Shown: positions 12,937 through 23,426 of the stretch, piece after piece
Layout of the letters: every line of letters starts with the position of its first letter
Numbering within the stretch: position 1 is the first letter of the stretch
NCBI GenBank assembly: GCA_030435675.1
Contig: CM059625.1
Location: forward strand, 4,092,001-4,156,000
Reading direction: 5' to 3'
DNA: 64,000 bases
From: Steinernema hermaphroditum
Taxonomy: Eukaryota > Nematoda > Chromadorea > Rhabditida > Steinernematidae
Notes under the pieces: model-generated
The model's input: only the letters and a program-made list of their open reading frames with translations
Databases searched by the model: none
Told to the model about the DNA's origin: nothing
Program-made: the position numbers and the translations under genes

Positions 12937-14464
12937 TATCTGAATTGAAAAATTTTTGGAGTTACTCATACAAATGATATCGTGTCACCCCGGATTTGCG
13001 TATCATGCAAACGCTACTGTTGGATCTCAGAAAGACGACCTCGAAGTGCTAGGAATGATATGGTCTGTCACAATATTGTCAGTAAAATCAGCGCCATTAT
13101 GTTGTCAGGAAACGTCATCAATTGACATTACTTAAGTGATAAAGATCAATGTTTAACAGCCGAACAGCCCGTCACAATATTGGCACAATAGTTGTTAGGC
13201 GGATGTCAAATTCCACCGAGTCATTCCTGCTATGGAAAACGCCTCTGCTGCTCTTTTTTTTTCACGCGAACATTTCAACGCACGCCGAAACAACAGAATT
13301 GCAATTTCATCACTAAATGACTTGGATCGAGCTATAGAAGCAAGAAACACTACCGCTTTTTGAACGCGTCAGCTACCAGTTATCTGTACTATCTTTTAGC
13401 GCTGTCCCTTCCCTCATTCTTCCATGGAAAATAATCAATATAGCGTTAACATGTTGCCTCATTTCAATTCTTGCGCGGCAAAATTTGGGATATCGACACT
13501 TGTTTGTTCGGACTAAAAAACGGACTATAGCTGTGATCAAGCTATGCATACGAATACGATCTGACCACAGTGCCGATATGATTCTGCCCGGCTATTTATC
13601 CCAAGGAACATTTGGAACTGGAGACGCAAATGCTGTGAATCTCTAGAGGAGCTCGAATAGCAACAATTGCGGGCAGCTAATAGGCGTGCGGTCGTGAGGG
13701 TGACGCGCAATTAGAATGATGGCAAGAAAGAGTGAGAGCTGATTCAAAAATGCCGCGCTTCCAACACCTGCAGTGGCGCGGGCGCGTGCCTTATTCGTAT
13801 TAACGCCGCGAGTCGATCGATAACCGCCTGCGAGAAAAGAAGAGGGCGATGATTTGATGCCGGGAACCGAAGGAGGGCTTATAATAGGGGAGGAGGTAAC
13901 TCTGGGTAAGGGTATAGGAAACAACCCTTGAGGGTGGGTAAAAACTGTTTCATTAGAATATCTATGAAAAATAGCTGACAAAACAGTTAGTTAGACCAAT
14001 TTCAAAATGTAAAGAAGCGTGAAAAAGCGACATTTTAAGGAGCGACAGATCTAGAGATCGAGTAGTCGCGTAACGTGCATATTTTAAGTGGATATTTTAT
14101 GGAGGGAAAAGGCAACAGAAGGAGATAAGTATTCTACCTATTCGGATACCGAAGGACAGCCTTGCGTTTGCTGATATGAGTCCCCTGCTGCATCAAAAAC
14201 ATGGTATTTAGTCACAGATACATTAATTGTCAACTGGTTTGTTCACTGCGGCGGAAAGAGTGATCAGATTGAGCCCCATGACAAACGGTATATAACACAA
14301 AGAGTTAGCAAGATGTCAATCAGGTTATATCAAGAAAAACACAATCGGGCAAACACAATTATATTGTGTGATTACGGACAATTATCACAATTTCACGGCA
14401 TCATCGACGAGATGGTTAAACGACAATAAATTACGGCGTTTTTGAACACGAGACATTAGTTCAT
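12937..14464. other. Spacer between two paralogues
   Basis: No gene recognised. It presumably holds the promoter of the 12.4-kb gene and the 3' UTR of the 14.5-kb gene. An open stretch at 13643-13981 (minus) has no support beyond length. Confidence 0.45.
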
Positions 14465-14977
14465 TTACATATCTACAAGCTCAGGCAGATCATCGGGCTC
14501 GTCAACCTCATCAAACTCAACATCGCTAACATCGGGCAAGTCAACATCCTCATGCGCATTCGGTTGGTGGTCAACGTTGTTCACGACTGGCGCAGGTGCT
14601 TGACCATCAGGGCGCGGCATGTTTTCTTCCTCTTGATGGCGCCGTATTCGATGTAGTACGACTTCGAATACGTTCGACGTTGCTTCGTTAATGGTCGATT
14701 GGAGAATGTCTCTGCGGAGGCGCATGACGTGATATTCCCTTAAGATGTAATAGTTGGCGGCCCGTTCGCTGAGTTCTCGGTTCTGCATGGTGGCCGGATG
14801 CTCGAGGAACATCGGGAGCACGAACGGTTTGACGACATGATGGGCGATGTATTTCATCATCTCAGCGGTTGGGTTTACGTTTTTCATTAACAACTTAGAA
14901 ACTGCATCTTCAAGTTCTTCTTCGGAAAACAGCTCTAATGGCGGTGTTGCCGTACGACGCTTGCGCTCAGCCATCAT
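14465..14977 (-). CDS. Small acidic-tailed protein, orphan family (paralogue of 12430-12936)
   Basis: A 170-residue protein starting MMAERKRR directly after a strong 3' splice consensus (tgtatttcag). It has a basic N-terminus, a helical charged core (YYILREYHVMRLRRDIL, then NEATSNVFEVVLHRIRRHQ) and a strongly acidic C-terminus carrying LPDVSDV and DDLPEL. The core and tail line up with the 12.4-kb gene, but identity is low overall, so the pair is an old or fast-evolving tandem duplication. It has no signal peptide and no domain I can name. Confidence 0.65.
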   Translation of the reverse strand: MMAERKRRTATPPLELFSEEELEDAVSKLLMKNVNPTAEMMKYIAHHVVKPFVLPMFLEHPATMQNRELSERAANYYILREYHVMRLRRDILQSTINEATSNVFEVVLHRIRRHQEEENMPRPDGQAPAPVVNNVDHQPNAHEDVDLPDVSDVEFDEVDEPDDLPELVDM

Positions 14978-15635
14978 CTGAAATACAACGTTTGCGAGTG
15001 ATATAATACAGCGAAACGAAAAACGCATACTATCAGAACGTTACACACTACACATATGGGAACATTGCGAACGACTGAATTCGTCGACCTTTCAGGGAAA
15101 CCGCCTCGGTAATCACAGCACAAGTGTCGCGGAAGGCGCGTAATTAATTCCATAATATTTCGTGAGTGGAGTATAATTCCAAAACCTCGTGCATCTAGCG
15201 CCGTTGGGGCGGCTTGCGACGCAAATCAATAACTAGCACGGCTAGGCAAGGGAACGCAGCGTGTTTGAAAGTTATCAGGGCATGGGCCCCTCTGGGACTA
15301 ATTAGATGGCGACAGGTAAGCCTATCAAGACAGTGAACGGCAGAGGAGTTTCGACATAGATTTCGAAGACCAGTGAGTTCATCAGAACCACTTAAGTTAC
15401 GTGTTTGGTATAAAGCGATTTAAGTGTGCGAGAATAAGCTCATTTCGGAGGGATTAGCGACCAACACCTAGAAGGAACGGCAAATCCGGATGTCAGGATA
15501 GTGTGAGAAATAATTAATAATAAACACGCAAAATGCCACCAAGGAAAAAAACATGTAAGCGATGTCCGAAGATCAGAGGTTCACGTCTGAACAGTTATGC
15601 GATCCCTTGCTCTCTAAATTCTCTGATATCAGTGA

Positions 15636-16110
15636 ATGCGAAGTTTACGAGTTTATCATCTCGTATCAAGTACGCCTTGCGAGACGTCTTCTGGGTGCAA
15701 AAAAAAAATACAAAATCACAGCGTTAATGTAGATCTTCTTCTGGCTTCGGCTGAAGACCGCATGCCGGCAAAGCGATCAAAGGTCCCGTCAGTGTGCGCG
15801 GGCATTGGATATGCGAGGATGGTGAATCCTATCGGGGCGCGTCGGTGGCAGGAGCGAGATCCCATGTTCAGCCTGGCTAGTGACAGAGATGCGCAGCATA
15901 TTCGGCGGCTTCTGTAGGTGGTCTGCGCGACGAATTACATCTGATGGAGCACAGCTGATGAAAAGGGAACTATGGGAGCATCTGGCAGCGCAGACATCGG
16001 AGTTTCGGCTTTTTAAGACGGCGCTGATAGTCGGGAGGTGGTGGTCGCCTTCCTGTCGAGACGGAGGAGCTAGAGATTCCCTGGCGTTCCAGGCCGACTG
16101 GGAGCCTTGT
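15636..16110 (+). repeat. R1 interspersed repeat, copy
   Basis: Shares long stretches with 24223-24840: a head with TACGCCTTGCGAGACGTC, then TTCTGGCTTCGG, GTCAGTGTGCGCGGGCAT and a tail with CCCTGGCGTTCCAGGCC then CTGGGAGCC. The copies differ by substitutions and indels and no frame is open in both, so it looks like a non-coding dispersed repeat. The class is unknown. Confidence 0.75.
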
Positions 16111-16496
16111 GCTAGCAACTGAAGAAGCTTGCTAATTGATCGAAAAGACTTTCAGTAGATCATCAACTTGTTTCCGCGAGGAATATGGGCTACCGCTGCT
16201 CAATGTGTTCAATTAGTGTGAGTGAAATCGATGTCACGTGTCATGTCATCTAGCAGTCACGCCATGTGTGAATACAAACGGGCCCTTATGGTGTTCATAG
16301 TATTTATTCATTAAAGCTTCTGAGGCATTGTGAAGTAGAATATTGGTAAATTGAACTATTGGCTGAAATGCGACATTGAGGTGAACATGACGAGATTATT
16401 GCGATTCAGTCTTAAGGACGGCCTGGGAGTCAACCATGTTTGTTGGGAAGTATCCAGTGAGATACTGATCTGGAAAGCCAGGCGTCAAAGCAATTT

Positions 16497-17370
16497 TCAT
16501 ACTATGGATTTACTCATAGCAAAGTCTTGATAGGCCATGTCGGGTGATTGTCCTCCGTAGTAGGAAATACAAGGAAAGAAGTGTTCGGTGCTTTTCTTGG
16601 TGAAATCATAGGGAAGTGCGGGCGATGTTTCTGCAATGAGTTCGTGAGAAAAGAGGCAAGTCGTTCGAACTTACCGGCGGTAGAACACTTATTGCGTAAA
16701 ATTCTAGAAATAGAGCTGACAGAAGGCACACTGTACTTATCGCAGATTTCGTCTTCGATTAAGCGATCCTGAATGACAAAAAACCGTCTACAGACAGTCG
16801 TTATATGGTAGTGTACCTTAATTTCCCAAGCGAACATTCCCGGATCCTTCTTCTTTAGCATTCGAATGTGATTGACAACCTTCGGCGTAGTCACCCGCGG
16901 TTTGCTGCCTCCAATGGCACCAGGCATCACCGACCCGGTTTCGGCAAATCGGGAGAGAATCTTACTGACGCAGCCGTGAGAAACCTTCATCTCGCGTGAG
17001 ATGTCACAAGGCCGAAGGCCACTCTTCGCCAGTTCGACGATCTTCTGTCGGCGGTCCCATGGAAGGGGCCGGCCGTTGACGAAGACCCCGCCGAGTTGGT
17101 TGACTTCTCCAGATGCGCTTTCTAAAACTTGATTGAACAAACCGTACAAAGTGGTAGATTACCGTTTGGAGCTACAGCATTGAATTCATGACCAGTAGGA
17201 AAGAGACCAGGATTCGATGACGTCGGAATACCGTAGGCAGTCATTGGAGAAAAGGTTTGGTGGGTGGACGGAATCCAGAACGGCTGGGAAACCATTTGAA
17301 TCGGAGGAACGGCCTGTTGAGAAGCATCGTCGAGGTGCCAGTAGGATGACGGCGGCTGCGACGGATCCAT
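16497..17370 (-). CDS. pax-1: Pax1/9-type paired-domain transcription factor
   Basis: A DNA-binding transcription factor. Four exons join in frame: 17370-17163, 17121-16817, 16768-16675 and 16630-16497, giving 246 residues with introns of only 41-48 bp. Residues 1-72 are Pro/Ser/Gln-rich. The paired domain spans about 74-198. Its first half has [17 protein letters not shown], the RPCDIS helix and [10 protein letters not shown]. The linker [10 protein letters not shown] is followed by the second subdomain with FAWEI and [14 protein letters not shown]. The GEVNQ start, VTTPKVV and [18 protein letters not shown] favour Pax1/9 over Pax2/5/8, Pax3/7 or Pax6. No homeodomain follows, as expected for Pax1/9. 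A Pro-rich open stretch at 17445-17732 (minus) might be an upstream exon, but I found no splice that joins it in frame. Confidence 0.88.
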
Positions 17371-20124
17371 CTTTGCTGCTTCGCTGCACTTTCACTCTTC
17401 CGTGTGACCAAGTTTTGGTACCCAAAAAGCGAGCGGGATTACGATTAGCGGCCGGTCGCCGTTAGGACATCCGCCGAACGGTCACCGAAGCGCCTCCCTC
17501 TTTTGTAAACATTGGACGTTGCGGGAAGCTGAGGTGGACGAAGAGTCATGGGAAAGGGAAATGCGTGAAGAAGTGGTGATCTGAAGTAGACGGCTGGTTG
17601 CGCATTGTGAGGAAGCCGACTGACCGTTGCTTGACCTTTTCGTATAATCGTTGTTACTGGTTTGTGATAAACCGCAAGTGGCATCCCACCATCGGGATCG
17701 GTCAAATAGCTGACTGGGTGTGGTTTTGGCAATCAAAATTCGCCATACAACATGCAATATAAAGCATAATGTAGTTTAAAGCATGTGGTGATAATGGAGC
17801 ATTGCAAACAGGCGAACTTGATCAAAAATGATAGCGTTCTCTTCTTTCACACTTTTCCGCACTTCTTCGTTTGCGCTGGTTTGATTTTTAACAAATACAG
17901 ATGCTATAAGAAACGCAATGATACATACATGCTCCAAAGTACATAGCCACTAAGTACCTGATGAACTTTAGCTTCTTCTGTTAATTTACGGTAGCGGAAG
18001 ATCGCGAAGCCCTCCAGATCGAGGCGTCAGCATCTGTACATACTAATCAACGGATGCATCGGTTATCAGTTCATATGAACGGGATAAGAAATCAAAGTTC
18101 AGCGTATCCTGTGGAAACAAACACTTTTTAACCCCACTAAACCTTTACCAAGTATCAAGACAATCGCTAGATAGTTACATCGCGGACACAAACTGTCCGA
18201 AGTAAATCCTCTTGATACAATGTCTGCCGATAAGCTCCATGAGCAAATACAGCGGTAATGGCTCAAAAAAGCGTGTATAATGCTTGATGTATATAATATA
18301 ATAATAAATAATAATATACAATTCTGTTTATTGTCATCATCTGCGGCGACTAAAATACGCTTCTGATTTTACACACTCTTTTATGATAACAATTACGCAC
18401 CCTCGTTCTGTTATCGTATTCAGTGATACTTATTTTTACACTGCTATAAGAGGTACCCTATCGAAGAGTATCAAAGGCAACTCAAAGCCAAATTTCCTTT
18501 ATTCTCGACTCCGTTACCGACAAACGGCGACCGCTTAATCCGGATGCTCACTTCCTTCCGGTGGCGCGGCAAATATTTGTGACTTCTTCTCGTCTTGCTC
18601 CTCCATCCATTGTTACGGTAGCGGCGAGGAAGCGCCAGGCGCCCGCCGAAGACAACGGATTAACCCTTTAGTGAGAAAGTTCGGCGCGTATGTTTGTTTT
18701 ATGAATTAAGACCAGGTAAGCCTCGCGGCAGCGGCGGTCAGCAGACCCGCAGTCGCCACCGTTGATCGCTTCGACGAAAAGTTTCAGTTTCCAATGTGCG
18801 AAGTGAGACCACTTGTCGCGGAACATGACCCACCTGAAGCAAAAACAAACAAACACGCGCAACGACGTCGGCGCTGCTGAGTTTGAAAGGAAGCCGCCTA
18901 TCGGATTGTGCGAAACGCATGATCAGTTCGCTTCGCTTTGCTGTATCGACTTACAAGGAGTCGAAACTCTTTGTCGATGGGATAATGCGTCGCCGTTTGT
19001 CCTGTTGGGGGCAAACAGGGGCTAAAGAGGATTACGGCTAAACGGCGACCGCTCCTGAGAACGGCGGAGATCTAGCTAGCAGCATAGCTAACGAGTAGAC
19101 AAGGGTGTGCCAATACATTGATCGTCTGGTCATTCATAGATTTATGGGTTACATATAATTCGCTATACAGAATAGTGCTCAGTAGTGTTGTCAATTGCGT
19201 CGGTTGAGTCATATTTTGATCTTTATGGTAGGCGTTCGCTGCATTCACTTACTGGTTTCATGTTCACACTTAAAGGAGAATAGAAGTGAAGTGATATGAC
19301 GACTTTTGGACCAAGTCTACAAACTTCTATAGGGAACACCTTGAAAGTTTCTTTAGTTTACTATGACCCCTGTACTTTCAGAGAGAACTCGGCATACGCT
19401 GTGCAGCTCTATCAACTCGAAGCACAAACCTGCTAAACAAACACACTTTAAATGGTGAGCGCTTTCGCAGTTGTGGCAGTTTTGTGGATTTAAGTGCACC
19501 ACTTTGAAACTTTCGGCGAACGACCTGTTTCATGTTTTTTGTTGGTTAAGTGAATGCGGAAGGAAATTGAGGTGTCTGTTCGTGCGGAGCCGACATCGAC
19601 CATTTGGTCTTTTAATAGTTTACATTCCAAAACTGGTCTACTTTTTGTATTTGATTGACCTCTGAGTGTTTCGACGTGAAGTTGCGATTGTGTCTATAGG
19701 AGAACAGAGTCACCACTTTTGCTTTTGCATTCCTTTAGACGACATTAGCAAGCATGTAAAGTTCCAACAGTTTGTAGCCCATCAAACTTCCAATAAAACT
19801 ATAGGCTATCCATGAGATTCGGCAGCTGTTAAATAAGCAAAAAGACAACTGAAGATTTATAACAAGATGTGTGAACTATGTATTTTGGAACAGTGATGTA
19901 GCTCTATGGTTTTCGACAAACAAGGAAAGATGCGCTTATGAATTAGAACTGAAGCGGACAGCAAGCAGACCGTCTCATGCCTGCCTTAGCTATCACACAT
20001 TCACAACCGTATTCTACTCATTCATTATACAGACAACTTTATGGGGAGTTAAGCTCAACATTTAAGTGAAACACTCAAAGCAACTATTACAATAAAACTG
20101 CACATATAAATAGGTATTTGAACT
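17371..20124. other. Intergenic, upstream of the pax-1-like gene
   Basis: No supported exon apart from the doubtful Pro-rich stretch at 17445-17732 (minus). An AT-rich tract (repeats of taata) lies at about 18290-18320 and a GC-rich patch at about 18540-19020 is open in several frames without any motif. It probably contains pax-1 regulatory DNA, which is inference from position. Confidence 0.4.
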
Positions 20125-21643
20125 TTAAAAGTCAGATAAGCACTCTTTAACTTCAATATTCGTAATAACGTCGTCCTTCACAAAGACTGTAGCGATGTAG
20201 ATCGAGTGCCTGCCGTGCTTCTTCGCCTTCAACTTCTCGTGGTTGTCCTTCACGTTGTCCAAGTAAATAGTCTAAAGAAAGCAGTTGTTAATTGTGTCAA
20301 CTGAAACGGTAAATCGAACCCTCTTAAGGTGCTGTGTCTGGGCGACTTCAAGCTCCAAGTGGTAAAGCGTTATATCGGTGTTTTGTCGTTGCGCCCGCAT
20401 GAGCTTTACGGGATAGAGATAGAGAAGGTCCTGCGACTGCAAGTTGATCTCTTTCATTGCTGTCCATTTGAGATCCTAAAGGCCCGAAGAACTATTAGTA
20501 TCTTAGATTGCAATGCGATGTACTTACAAAAAGAACATCATCATTGAGATCAATGTCTGCGTATTCAGCCTGAACGATCGTTTCGGAGGTTTCGTGCTGC
20601 ACGAGAGCAGGGTATGCAATGTCTCCGTTAGCAACCTCCAGGCGTCCATCGTCAGTGACAATGATTTCTCCTCCTTGTCCTTCTGCATTAACATCCAGTC
20701 CAGAGGGGTAGCCAGTATCAGGCTCTTGGTATAAGCCTTCAAGGGTGCGGTAACCGTTGACAGTGGAGAAGTCGGTGTCAGGCTCTTGGCATAGACCCTC
20801 AAGGGTGCGGTCACCGCCGGCTTCCGTGATAGGCTCGGTGTGGCCAGCAGAAAGATCGTGATGCCCGTTGTTTTCGTGGGCTCCGTCGATGAGGTTCGCA
20901 CCTCCGGAGACAACCACTAAAGTCTCTTTCTTGATGATGATCACATCGCCTTCGTGAGCATGTTCGGACTCAGGCTTCTCTGGAGCTCCGGGACACTCAG
21001 TGACTTCAGAGTGTTCGGCAAAAACAGCAACAGGTTCAACAGGCGGTGGGCAAGTGACCGGATAGTCGATGCCCTCGATGAGATCGGTGGTGCTTGCTGG
21101 CGCCTCTTTGTTGAGTTCGAGAATCCCATCGGCATTGACGACTATCTCGCCTTCCGGAGCAGGCTCGGTGCCAACTGGTAGGATGACTGATGGCTGCTCA
21201 GGCGGTGGACAAGTGACTGGGTAGTCAACACCCTCGAGGAGGTTGGAATCTCCGGGAACAACCACAACGGTCTCCTTCTCGATGATGATCACATCGCCAT
21301 TGTGGGCATGATGGACAGGTTCCGGCTTCTCGGCAACATCGGTATGGCCATTCGAAAGTTCTTCAGTGACAGGGCGGACAACGATGTCACCATCGTCGGT
21401 AACCACAAGTTCGCTTTCTCCATAGGTAACTTCTAGCGTTCCATCTTCAGTGACGACCAACGTGCCCTCACCGGAATCTTGGTCAACGTGAATAGGCTCT
21501 TCGGCAGTCAGGAGGACAGGCTTTCCGCCGGAATAGTCGATAAGGGACTCACGCTCAGTGTGCACTTCGATATGTCCATCGCTGGAGACGACCACTTCCT
21601 CAACGCTCTTGAGAATCCGCTCCACTTCGTGTTGGTGATCCAT
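20125..21643 (-). CDS. Acidic repeat protein with C-terminal cystatin-like module
   Basis: Three phase-0 exons (21643-20528, 20475-20320, 20271-20125) encode 472 residues. There is no signal peptide. Residues 1-372 are acidic and built of short degenerate repeats: beta-hairpin-like units of the DDGxLEV type, two copies of GDVIII[EK]KET (117-125, 232-240), two of [VI]DYPVTCPPP (about 139-148 and 192-201) and two of RTLEGLxQEPDT (279-290, 299-310). Residues 373-472 match the secreted protein at 22926-23426 in sequence and intron positions: WTAMKEINLQSQDLLYL, then YHLELEVAQTQHLKR, then a lysine-rich hairpin and IYIATVFV. That module has the order of a cystatin (helix, then strands), but the QxVxG loop is not conserved. 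Role unknown; protease inhibition is only a guess. Confidence 0.75.
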
Positions 21644-22925
21644 CGAGGTGGCGAATATGAGAATAGAACACTATGAGATGTGTGAAACAGCGAACTGCAA
21701 AATTTATGTCAACTCTCCAGTCGATGATTCATTCGCCGTCATTCAGCGCCGGCGGACGTGCGTTGAGTTTTTTTAAAGTAGCTCGCCGTCTCGCACTTTA
21801 TCTTCCGCCCTCTTGCGAAAGTTCGCCGTCCTCTCGGACCACATATCACCTTTCGCCTGTCCGCGTTCGCCGATCGATGGCGGCTGAAGAAGGAGGCTGC
21901 AAGGAGCCCATTATTGTTGCCAGAACGAAATTGAGTAGAGCGGAAACAAATAAAACGGAAAGCAGCAGTTCCAACACGAGCTGCATAAAATGAACAGTAA
22001 AAATATCTATTTATAGCGTATGCCAGTGAAAGGGTCACTCAAGTCTAACTATCCTAATTGTGTACTTATTATTTGGCCATCATCATCACACTATCTGGAC
22101 TCGAATTTTGTCCAACAGACCACTTCTAAGGGCAAAAGTATCAAACCCATCAAACGTGAAATTGTATAGCTGTGATGCAAAAGGAGATTTTGACGAGTTT
22201 TTTTTGATTTGAGGGTCGCCGCAATCTGTCAACGCAGTGATCGCTTGATAGTGATTGCTTGGGAAATCTCCCACTAATATTACGAAATTTCAACGCTACT
22301 GACAGATTCGCATCATTTTCAGCGCTGGAAGTCGTGATGAACTTTGCGAGTCGCACGTTTTAAAATTGCTGGTTCAGTATGCAACATGGTCTTTCCTTTT
22401 CATTCTGGTGAATTCGAACACAATCAGCAAGCAGATGCCATCTGAAGATTTGTAAAACGTAGCCGCAGCTCGAGCAAATGTTGCCCGAGTTTGAAAAAGC
22501 CTAATTGCTTGCACCAAGTGACGTGTTCGAGGCAGCGACACGACACCGGCTGCACACTTTTTTGCATCGAAATCCAATAGGCACATTCGATTCGGAGACA
22601 CCCGTGTGGACGTTCGAAAGTGCACTTTAGGGACTCGTCTAGCGTCTTTCAATTAGGAAATGCCTTGGAGAACGAGGGATTTGGAGGAAACCGACGTTTT
22701 TGAGCTATTGTCCTCTATGCTGCGAGACGTAATTACTCAAGAAATCTGGCTCTTGCGGCACCAGCGGAACGGAGCGGAACGGAAGTTGCTAATGAACCCA
22801 GATGGTCCAGCTTCGTAGTTCAAGCTGTTGTTTGAAGAAATGTTTTCGGGTTTAGCAAGTAACTCACACGTGCCAAAGGCGTTTATCGTCTTACATATAC
22901 GGATCAAACAGAAGAGCACGACAAC
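21644..22925. other. Intergenic between the two cystatin-like genes
   Basis: No gene recognised. It should hold the promoter of the 20.1-21.6 kb gene and the 3' end of the 22.9-23.4 kb gene. Confidence 0.45.
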
Positions 22926-23426
22926 TTAATTATCAACTTGCTTCACGTCCTTGATATTGACGCGATCGGTCTTGTCCCACACGACGACGTTGTAAATCCA
23001 CTTTTTGCCGTCTTTTTTCACTTTGCAAGGCTTTGCTTTCAGCTGCTCATGATCCAGCGTCTAAATCGTAACTAAATCGACGCACTCCAGCAAAATCACC
23101 TACTCGTTTGAGACAGGCGCCTTGTCCAACCTTGAGATCCATGTCATAAGCGCTTCCTCCAAGAGTCTTGTTAAACTTAAGGATTTCAATGGGAACGAGA
23201 TTCAGAAGATCCTGAGACTTTTCGTTGATTTCCTTTATGGCGACCCATTGGATCCTCTAAACATATTTTCGTCAGTGCTAAACCTTTTCATTTTGATAAC
23301 CTCTTTCAGCTCTTTCTCGGGGTCCTTCGGCTCTTCCTTCTTTTTACCACCGAAGAGACCGCTCAGGAAACCTCCTTCAGTTATGGCAAAAAGTGCGAGC
23401 AGGACCAGCAGATATATGATCTTCAT
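22926..23426 (-). CDS. Secreted cystatin-like protein, 142 aa
   Basis: Exons 23426-23284, 23254-23104 and 23060-22926 join in frame. The ATG lies 9 bases after a 3' splice consensus (gccatttcag), so trans-splicing is likely. It has a signal peptide of about 18 residues, a Gly/Lys stretch (GFLSGLFGGKKK) and then a cystatin-like domain: INEKSQDLLNLVPIEIL helix, an NKTLGG loop where cystatins have QxVxG, the strand SAYDMDLKVGQGACL, one more Cys (KPCKV), and GKKWIYNVVVWDK, very like the cystatin C-terminal strands. The two cysteines could pair as in cystatins. It is a tandem paralogue of the module in 20125-21643. Whether it inhibits papain-type proteases is uncertain because the first hairpin loop is changed. 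Confidence 0.75.

Noticed and set aside
17445..17732. Upstream exon of the pax-1-like gene
   Set aside because: Pro-rich and plausible, but no donor is in phase with an acceptor before the ATG at 17370.
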